Source of the DNA: Phoronis ovalis
Lineage: Eukaryota > Phoronida > Phoronidae
DNA length: 13,550 nucleotides
Direction of reading: 5' to 3'
Assembly: GCA_028565635.1 (NCBI GenBank)
Contig: JAOXYB010037562.1
Coordinates: forward strand, 1 to 13,550
Shown: positions 6,910 to 13,550 of the stretch, piece after piece
Layout: each line of letters opens with the position of its first letter
Position numbering within the stretch: position 1 is the first letter of the stretch
Made by a program: the position numbers and the translations under genes
Notes under the pieces: generated by a model
The model's database searches: none
The model's input: only the letters and a program-made list of their open reading frames with translations
Told to the model about the DNA's origin: nothing

Positions 6910-7853
6910 GACATTTTAAAATGACCTTGACAAGTAGGTCAAATGCTGGTACGATACTTTGACATTTTTACCGTGCGTAACACTCTTTGTCTCACAATAA
7001 CTGCGTCAGTTTTTATCCAATCAGCTCCATATTTGGTACAAAGTAGGTACAGGACAAAGTACAGGTTTTATGTAATATTGACCCGGATTACTTCCAACTG
7101 ACAGCCATGTTGGTTTACAAGATTGCACGTTGTAATAACAGCTTTAGCTTTTATCCGATCAGTTTCATATTCGACACAGAGTAAGTGCAGGTCGCAGTAC
7201 ATACTACGTGTAATTTTGACCTAGATTACTTCCAATATGGCCAACTGGTGGCCATGTTTGTTCTCGAGAGGGCGCGTAACATTGCGTTTATAGACACCGA
7301 AGACAAACCCCTACCTGGACGATTTATAGGTGGTTCTAGGAAGACTATAGGTTGGCGTGTGTAACAGGCTAGGTGACATTTTAAAATGACCTTGACAAAT
7401 AGGTCAAATGCCGTTACAATGCTTCGACATTTTTTGCCATGCATAACACTTTCTTTGTCTTAATTACAATAACTGCTTCAATTTTTATCCGATTAGCACC
7501 ATAGTTGGTACAGAATACGTACAGGTCAAAGTACAGGTTATATATTATATTGACCGGGATTACTTCCAATATGACCGACTGGCAGCCATGTTTGTTCCAG
7601 AGAGGGCATGTTGTAATAACAGCTTCAGTTTTTATCCTATCAGCTTCTTATTTGGTGCAGAGTACGTACCGGTACCAGTACAGGCTATATGTAATTTTGA
7701 CAGATTTCTTGTAATATGGCCGACTGGCAGCCATGTTTGTTCTTGAGAGGCCACATAACATTGCATCTATCGTCGCGAAGATGAAGCGCTGCCTGGATGA
7801 TTCAAAGGTGGTTCTAGGAAGGCCATAGGTTGGTGGGCGCAATAGGCTAGATG
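6910..7853 (+). repeat. Higher-order repeat 3 (A+B dimer, 944 bp)
   Basis: Type A (6910-7374) carries CAAGTAGGTC and TTGGTTTACAAGATTGCAC, with a small deletion around 7098 that removes the ATGGCCG part of the first sub-repeat dyad. Type B (7375-7853) carries CAAATAGGTC and GCACCATAGTTGGTACAGAA, and ends AAGGCCATAGGTTGG. Both halves have two sub-repeats. Confidence 0.78.
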
Positions 7854-8149
7854 ATATTTTAAAATGACCTTGACAAGTAGGTCAAATGCTGGTACAAATC
7901 TTCAACATTTGTTACCGTGTATAACTTTCTTTGTTTCACAATAACTGCTTCAGTTTTTATCCGATTAGCTCCATATTCAGTACAGAGTAAGTACAGGTTA
8001 TGTATAATATTGACCCACATTACTTCCAACATGGCCGACTGGTGGCCATATTTGTTCCTGAGAAGGCATGTCACGTTGCGTTTATAGCCATACAGACGAA
8101 GTGCTACTTGGATGATTCAAAGGTGGTTCTAAGAAGACCATAGGTTGGT
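7854..8149 (+). repeat. Right end unit of the array (truncated type A)
   Basis: CAAGTAGGTC identifies this as type A, but it has only one sub-repeat (near 7960) before the linker end TAGGTTGGT. At 8149/8150 it switches abruptly to the CCCTAAAAATGG module, so the array ends inside a linker. Confidence 0.75.
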
Positions 8150-8429
8150 AGCCCAAATGGGTCACTTTTTCACAAATTAATCCCTAAAAATGGTTTGACT
8201 TTTCACAGAAATGTCCATAGAGATTGGTCCACTTTTCAACAAACCCTAAAAATAGGTAGCAATTCCAGGGAACTTTTTCAAGAAAAAACCTAAAATATTG
8301 TTCCTTTTTGTGACAGAAAACCCTAAAAATGGGTCAATTTTTGAGTCCAAAATCCTTAAAAATGGGTGGATATTTTGAGTTTGGGCTGCACATACCCATC
8401 TAAAAATATGGTCAGTTCTCCCCCCGGGG
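8150..8429 (+). repeat. CCCTAAAAATGGG motif module ending in CCCCCCGGGG
   Basis: CCCTAAAAATGG-like words occur at about 8182, 8244, 8289 (degenerate), 8321, 8354 and 8397, spaced by 32-62 bp. They are separated by TTTTTCA/TTTTTGA-type words that resemble each other. The right end (8371-8429) matches 30-94. The 77-codon minus-strand open frame that crosses the module is judged a by-product: its reading repeats short phrases rather than a domain. The module may be a separate dispersed repeat that adjoins the array, or part of the same composite element. Confidence 0.6.
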
Positions 8430-9488
8430 TAACGCATCAGACAGCAGATACTGTCATCTTGAATAAGAGTACCCCACAATGATAAACCAGATTATAATGC
8501 ATGATGTATTCTATTCTTTTCTAGTATAAAAAACCAATAATGTTAAAAAAATATAATCCTACACATTGGATGGGCACTAGACAGTCTTTAATAAACTTGT
8601 ATAATATATTTTTATATTCCTATTGCATTCATTTATATTGAAGTATAAATTACAATTTGTATTCTGCATTTGTTATAGCTGTCATATTTTCATATACAAA
8701 AAATAAATAGTGGATGAAGTAACTTGTAGTGGTAGAATAACATACCATTCCCCTCATTTAGGTATCAAATTAAAATATGAAGTCGTCTATTTGAAATTGA
8801 TGTGTGCTTTGATAAATTTTCAAATTATTCAAGAAAAGCTTTGGATTTTTAGATCACAAATTGAGCAATTTAGATGCAAATGTTCAATGAAATAAAATAC
8901 GTAAACCTTTTCTTCCAGATGGCTTTCTCTAAGACACATTGAAAAACTTTATTCCAGTGCATGCACAAATATTAGATGATCTGATAAACCAAGCAAATGT
9001 GAATCAGCACAAAATAAATAACATGACATTAAATGTATGTGTCAAAGCATAATATCACACTAATTTAGACCTGGACTGGGCTCAGTCTGAATAAGAAAGT
9101 TTATATTATCATTGTACATTTTGTTAAACTGATGCATTTCCACCCAATTTGCCAAAAGTGATGCTAAATTATAAATTTTTCAACTGTGGTGGCTCTAAAG
9201 TTGAAGAAGATAAGTAGGCTAAGAAATTAATTTTAATTTTATATTATACTTTTATTTTCCTGGAAGCAACATTGAGCTTATATAAAAATCCCTAAATAGC
9301 AACTCTTAACTTCATTCAGTATAGACCACTTGAAGCCTTTACTACAATTTGCATTATATTTATTGCACTAGACCTGTACCAGTTCTAAACTAAAATACTT
9401 TGATCATGCCATTCTCATAAATCTGTTGATATCATTTAACCCTTTGCTGTATATAAATATTGTATCTGACACCAATAACATGTTACAA
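8430..9488. other. AT-rich non-coding stretch
   Basis: No gene, splice-flanked frame or clear repeat is visible. The 61-codon + frame at 8710-8895 has no recognisable features and lacks convincing splice sites. Confidence 0.4.
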
Positions 9489-9665
9489 CTAGATAGCCTT
9501 TTAGCAAAGGCAGGGTTGCTCATAATAGCTTTTATGAACATTACCTGACCTCTAAATCACCTTTCAACATCATTTTTGAACTTTTCAGCAAATAACATAA
9601 ATTCATTGCTTTGGGACTTCTTGACTTCTATGCTTTCTGAATATTGTATGCCATTTTGAGAGTTT

Positions 9666-10570
9666 GAACTTTGTCCTCCAGATGACCGTTTGACATCAAG
9701 GTCAACTCCGGACTGTCATATGCCAAAATACAAACACTATTGGACTAAACACTGACTTGCAGTATGTTTCTTCCATAAAATTAATTTAAAAGAAGGTTTA
9801 AAAAATTCACCTTTTAATACCTAAATATTCTAAAAAATGACCTTTTTATAACCTAATACCATCATTTTGGAATATTTCTAGCAATTTTAGAATTTTGACC
9901 TTTGACCCCTAAATGACGTTTTAGCCCAAGGTCAGCAATGGCCTACCCTGGGGATGTCAAACTTCAAATACCATGTCCTTAACTGTAACAGACTTGAGAT
10001 ATACCTTAGTGAAAATTGGAAGATCCATACATTAATTGAAAAGATGCCAAAAATTGAAAATAAAACATTTTAGTACCGAAATATTCTCAAAGAACATCTA
10101 AAATACTTTGTTGTAACTCAATACAATCATTTTACATTTTAATTTTTTTCAAAATTTGACCTTTGACCTCCAAATGACTTTTTGACCTCAAGGTCAGCAA
10201 TGGTATCTGGTAGAGATGTCACACCTCAAGTACCATGACCATAACTGTAACAGTTTTCAAAGTACAGCTTAGTGAATATTGGAAGATCAATAAATTAATT
10301 GAAAACGTGTCAAAACGTAAAAAAAACCTTTTAGTACTGAAATATTTTAAAAGTCATCAAAATTATTTTGTCGTAACTTGACACCAACATTTCTTAACAT
10401 TTTGGCAATTTTAAAAAAATGACCTTTGACCTCCAAAATGACCTTTTGACCTCAAGGTCAACAATGGCCTACCCCAGGAATGTCACATATCAAATTCTTA
10501 GTTGTAAACGAGATATAGCTTGCTGAAAATTGGAAGAAAAGAATAAGAAAATGAAAGAAATCATACAAAA
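9666..10570 (+). repeat. Four ~262-bp tandem units with TGACCTTTGACCT starts
   Basis: Units begin at the GAC(C)TTTGACC word: 9666 (diverged, GAACTTTGTCC), 9897, 10158 and 10421, giving steps of 231, 261 and 263 bp. Each is followed by a second site, TGACCTCAAGGTCA or a variant, then GCAATGG(C)CTA, then GATGTCA, and about 120 bp later (C/G)TTAGTGAA(A/T)ATTGGAAGAT. The last unit is cut short, running into the right-end hairpin. Units 2-4 are the most alike and unit 1 is older or more decayed. Confidence 0.75.
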
Positions 10571-10576
10571 CCAATA

Positions 10577-10601
10577 GGCTTGCTCCCTTATAGGAGCAAC
10601 C
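10577..10601. repeat. Terminal hairpin of the tandem-core element
   Basis: GGCTTGCTCC (10577-10586) pairs with GGAGCAACC (10593-10601) with one bulged C, around a 6-nt CTTATA loop. It is followed at 10602 by CTAA. Confidence 0.6.
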
Positions 10602-10605
10602 CTAA

Positions 10606-13270
10606 TTAGGGAAGAGATAATAATGTTAAAATCTGTTGATATTTGTTAAAATTGGGAAGAGGTCCAAGGCAGGCTGTGAATGCACACTGGATTAAATTTT
10701 TTTAAGATCTTTTAAGGAAAAGTTTAAAGAATAAAAAATACTGAAGCCGTACTAGAGGAACAATTAATTTTAAAAAATGGATTCTTTGATGTAGTGATCA
10801 GAGATGAAGTTTTACCAATAACTGTATTAAAATACAACCATGCAACCACCCAACAGTATTCATTTCACAATATTTCCTTTCACATGCATATACCCATATT
10901 TTATTACCGTCACCCCCTAGAACTACAGAACAAAATGAAGGACACCTTATATTTTCAAAGGTGAACTGCACTGATGAAAGTGTCCTGATTGATAACTTTG
11001 ACAGTTTTAACATAAACATAATTAACTTCTAGACAAAGTTTTATGGATAATTACTTTTATGATCTACAGCATTCCCAGTACATCCAGTAAACCACATTCA
11101 TCAAAACCTAATTTTATAATTTTTTTAACCATGTCTCTCCACTTTTGTCTCACCCTGTAAACATAAATTTACACTGCCTTTGTGCACCCTGTGATGATTG
11201 TTTTCTGAAGTCAGCTGTTGCAGATTAGCTGAAGTTGTCTCATGTAGTGAATCTGCATTTTCATTGATAATTATTAAGGTCAGTATTTCTGGGGAATTAT
11301 GTAAATTTAAAACTATATAAAATTAGCATCATTTACTCTCTGGGCATGTACTTCAGAATTTCTAATAGTTTTAAGAGTATTTGGCTTAAGCTCTGGGTCT
11401 TGGAAGTTGGTTTGGAATATGCTATTCTTAGTAAAAAACATGATGAAGTACACTGTGAACTTTTTCTCATGCTTGTATTTATTCTTTGGCACCAACATTA
11501 TCTGAACATTACTTTTTGGAAGTAGATGTTTGCAAATGCAGAACTTTATTTGTATAAACAGTTTCACATTTTCTTGTGTTAAACGCTGTTTTTGATTTGA
11601 AACTCAAACCCAAACCAAGTGCTGTACTTGTTCCAGCTTTAAAAATAATATTATAAGAAAAACTAAAAGGCATAAAAGTATAAATATATTCACTACTTTA
11701 TTTGGATTGTACATGTACTAGGGTACATTTTGTCATCAACTTACAGTAGGGAAATGTTTTTGGTATCCTTTTTATATTTTTATGGACAACAGATTTTTTA
11801 ACACTGCATATGTTGATTAGGTTTAATACAAACAAAAATATTTTGATATATACTTGCAAAAAAAACAACATAAACAATTTATGGAAATTGAAAAACATGC
11901 CAAGCTTTCTATAGGGAGGGATTTAAACCAAATTATTATGGAGCAGCATTATTGAAGAATTATAAATTATGAAAGGAAATGGTGCAAAAGTATTAAAATA
12001 ATACTTACCTATATTCACCCATGATTAACCTCTCTTGGTCAAAATAATAAATAATTTTGGCAATTACCAATGATTTGTATATACCATTTATGTGTAATTT
12101 GTTTTGCTTGTCAGCTTGTTTGTTTATTTTCTGTTTATGGCCTAAATTTATGTACCCTAACATGCATGGTATAATACATAGTGCAATCTGTTTTATGTGT
12201 TAATGTAATTTAGTGCTCCCCTGTCTTCAGATTAAACCTCTGATTAAAAGAATTAAAATTATCCTTCCAAAAATGATGAAAATCTAAACATACTATAAAC
12301 TATTATTTTGAAAATGTTTTTCTTTTATTTATAACTGTACCCAGTAACTGTGATATTTTATCAATTACCTTTTTCTTAATGTTTCCTTTTACTGTTAAAA
12401 GTGAACCTACAATTACTATAAGGAATGCATTGTCATCTTCTGAAGTTATAAAGAGGCAAGGTTCTTAGTATTGCGAAATGATCAGCCTAACACTGTCTGG
12501 TAATGTTTCACTTTCCAAGCTATGTAATGATAAAACATAGTTAGTAAATAATAAAATTTATAAAGCTATTACATAGTTATATTTCACATTTTTTTAATAA
12601 AAAAAAATTACTTATTTGATGATACAGTCCTTGTTTGTTACATATACAAGAATAAGGTCATCATTTTTAATCTGATATGCAAATACTGATGAAAATGTAT
12701 AATAAGAAAAGAAGATTATACACCTGTCTACAGAGACTGATGATAACCATTAATGATAAGAACCCTTTGCATTTATCTGTAAAGACAATAACTTAAAAGT
12801 TTAAAACAACTCAAATGTGACCTTTGGATGGGAGAACTATAAATCTTGAACATTGGAAAAGAGATAAGATCCCACCATTAACACATAGAAACAAAACATT
12901 GTGTTCCCCCAGGTGTGTACTTTAGTCGGAAAATTGCAGAACTGTACAAATGACCTATCTCAGATTTTAAAATTTAGTTTGTGCAAATTGTCATGAATTT
13001 GTCAAATTTAAAGGTCAGGAAAAATAAGCAACTGAAATCATGCCCTCTAAACTGAGAATTGTAAATTGTAGCAAAAAAATTAAAATCATTTTTATAATTC
13101 TTGGACACTAATTCTAAAGTTAGCATTCAAAAACATTTTTTTCCCAAAAAGGCCATTATCAAATTGCTAAAACTGTTTTAAACCATATTCTTTCGGATTT
13201 ATAAATGTTGAGCTATAATATTTTCAAAAAAATACACCTTATATTTCAGCTAAGCGAAACCAAATAAAAA
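10606..13270. other. Long AT-rich stretch without a supported gene
   Basis: Nothing here rises to a gene call. A weak inverted repeat (CTATGTAAT near 12521 and ATTACATAG near 12570) and one minus-strand open frame (11313-11579, listed separately) are the only structures noted. No tRNA, exon chain or tandem repeat was found. Confidence 0.4.
11313..11579 (-). other. Weak candidate coding exon on the minus strand
   Basis: A frame of about 84 codons with a stop at 11313-11315 reads, in its middle, SNVQIMLVPKNKYKHEKKFT and then VYFIMFFTKNSIFQTNFQDP. It uses a fair number of C- and G-ending codons for such AT-rich DNA, which gives it a more gene-like look than its neighbours. A possible acceptor (AAAAAG|T, exon starting at 11511) and donor (AGA|GTAAAT at 11336) can be seen, but the pyrimidine tract is poor. 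I recognise no family. It could equally be a decayed coding relic or chance. Confidence 0.2.
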
Positions 13271-13371
13271 AACTTGTTACACGGGTGCGACCACTTCAAA
13301 TTTTGGCGTTTTTACTTTTGTTTTTTAAACTTGTTTAATGGGACCAACCACTTCAAATTTTGGCTTTTTAA
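13271..13371 (+). repeat. ~58-bp local duplication at the repeat end
   Basis: AACTTGTT...CCACTTCAAATTTTGGC occurs twice, at 13271-13307 and 13329-13364. The second copy belongs to the interspersed repeat shared with 4.5 kb. The first looks like a tandem duplication of its end, absent from the other copy. Confidence 0.65.
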
Positions 13372-13535
13372 TTTTTGAAAATATATTTTATTGTAAAAAA
13401 CTCAGAAAACACAGAAACCCAAAAACAAATTCACGTGGTGTTGTCTGATTTAAAAAAAAAAACCTACCGACTCAGTTTTTGAGGACTCTCGCCCATTACA
13501 CAAATTTTAATTTTGATGTGGCCTTGGGTGTTTTT
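13271..13535 (-). mobile_element. Inverted copy of the 4.4-4.6 kb interspersed repeat
   Basis: Read on the minus strand, this matches 4405-4610. 13330-13342 (CTTGTTTAATGGG) is the reverse complement of 4581-4593, and 13426-13449 matches 4471-4494 nearly throughout. GTGGCCTT at 13518-13525 matches AAGGCCAC at 4418-4425. Between the last two blocks this copy carries about 20-25 extra bases. The part equivalent to the GC-richer head at 4251-4395 would lie beyond the right end of the window. Confidence 0.7.
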
Positions 13536-13550
13536 TTTCTCTGCATTTTG

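Larger units (their letters stand above)
4881..8149 (+). repeat. 3.3-kb tandem array with ~470-bp units and ~940-bp higher-order period
   Basis: The word GACATTTTAAAATG, or a close variant, starts at 5169, 5644, 6105, 6581, 6910, 7375 and 7854, giving steps of 475, 461, 476, 329, 465 and 479 bp. Each unit holds a linker with a 12-bp palindrome (CATTTTAAAATG) and a TGACCT...AGGTCA pair. It then has two ~145-bp sub-repeats, one in the short unit and one or part of one at the ends. Thirteen sub-repeats can be counted from the CATATT(C/T)GGTACAGA word, near 4965, 5278, 5422, 5752, 5898, 6214, 6361, 6690, 7017, 7157, 7489, 7636 and 7960. Open frames on both strands inside the array are caused by the repeat period. 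The array could be a satellite block or the core of a large repeat element. Confidence 0.9.
9496..10605 (+). mobile_element. Candidate non-autonomous Helitron/Helentron-like element
   Basis: AGGGTTGCTC at 9512-9521 has its exact reverse complement GAGCAACCCT at 10594-10603, giving 10-bp inverted ends about 1.09 kb apart. Just outside the left end is the hairpin word GCCTTTTAGCAAAGGC (9496-9511). At the right end GGCTTGCTCC/GGAGCAACC forms a 9-bp hairpin with one bulged C, followed at once by CTAA and then T. Between them are about four ~262-bp tandem units. Short inverted ends, a tandem core and a 3' hairpin followed by CTRR are the arrangement known for Helentron-associated interspersed elements, including those in bivalves. 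No coding sequence is present. No target-site duplication is visible, which fits that class but also fits a wrong boundary call. Confidence 0.45.

Noticed and set aside
8246-8479. 77-codon minus-strand open frame across the CCCTAAAAATGGG module
   Set aside because: The reading is made of recurring short phrases from the DNA repeat and shows no domain.
10798-11019. 73-codon minus-strand frame with a Cys-containing segment and a good polypyrimidine acceptor inside it
   Set aside because: No family is recognised and no partner exon of matching phase could be established.
11120-11292. Minus-strand frame after CCCCAG as a third exon joined to the 11313-11579 frame
   Set aside because: The phases do not agree: the likely donor at 11336 leaves a complete codon, whereas this frame would need a split codon. 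Read in phase it stops at the third codon.
12521-12578. Inverted repeat CTATGTAAT/ATTACATAG as a MITE
   Set aside because: The arms are only 9 bp in very AT-rich DNA, with no target-site duplication.

Overview
The window looks like a piece of an AT-rich metazoan nuclear genome, most likely a mollusc and perhaps a bivalve. The evidence is spliced coding sequence with GT-AG introns of 250-750 bp, very low gene density, and several interspersed repeat families. Among these are a tandem-cored, hairpin-ended element of a kind known from bivalves and TGACCTTTGACCT/AAGGTCA-rich repeats. The phylum call is an inference from repeat style and intron structure. There are no bacterial operons, rRNA, intact tRNA genes or CRISPR arrays.

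Layout. (1) Bases 1-225 hold fragments of two repeat families that recur at 4.86-8.43 kb. (2) Bases 593-2624 carry the last four coding exons, on the + strand, of a protein-kinase-like gene. They run from inside the catalytic loop to the stop codon; upstream exons lie outside the window. The DFG motif reads NFS, so this is probably a pseudokinase. The introns hold small repeats and hairpins, and a 3' UTR of roughly 0.7-1 kb follows. (3) About 4251-4610 is an interspersed repeat with a possible tRNA-like head; its body recurs inverted at 13271-13535. (4) Bases 4881-8149 are a 3.3-kb tandem array of ~470-bp units, each normally built from two ~145-bp sub-repeats plus a linker. The units alternate in two diagnostic types (A-B-A-B-A-B-A), giving a ~940-bp higher-order repeat. 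(5) Bases 8150-8429 are a module with irregular CCCTAAAAATGGG-like repeats ending in CCCCCCGGGG. (6) Bases 9496-10605 are a candidate non-autonomous Helitron/Helentron-like element with ~262-bp internal tandem repeats. (7) Bases 10606-13270 are AT-rich sequence with one weak candidate minus-strand open frame.

Only the kinase-like exons are convincing protein-coding sequence. Most other open frames lie in the tandem array, on both strands, and follow from its repeat period. The most interesting content is the higher-order array, with its palindromes, nuclear-receptor-like half-sites and partly preserved antisense reading frame, and the hairpin-ended element. Neither can be called a new biological system from this sequence alone.
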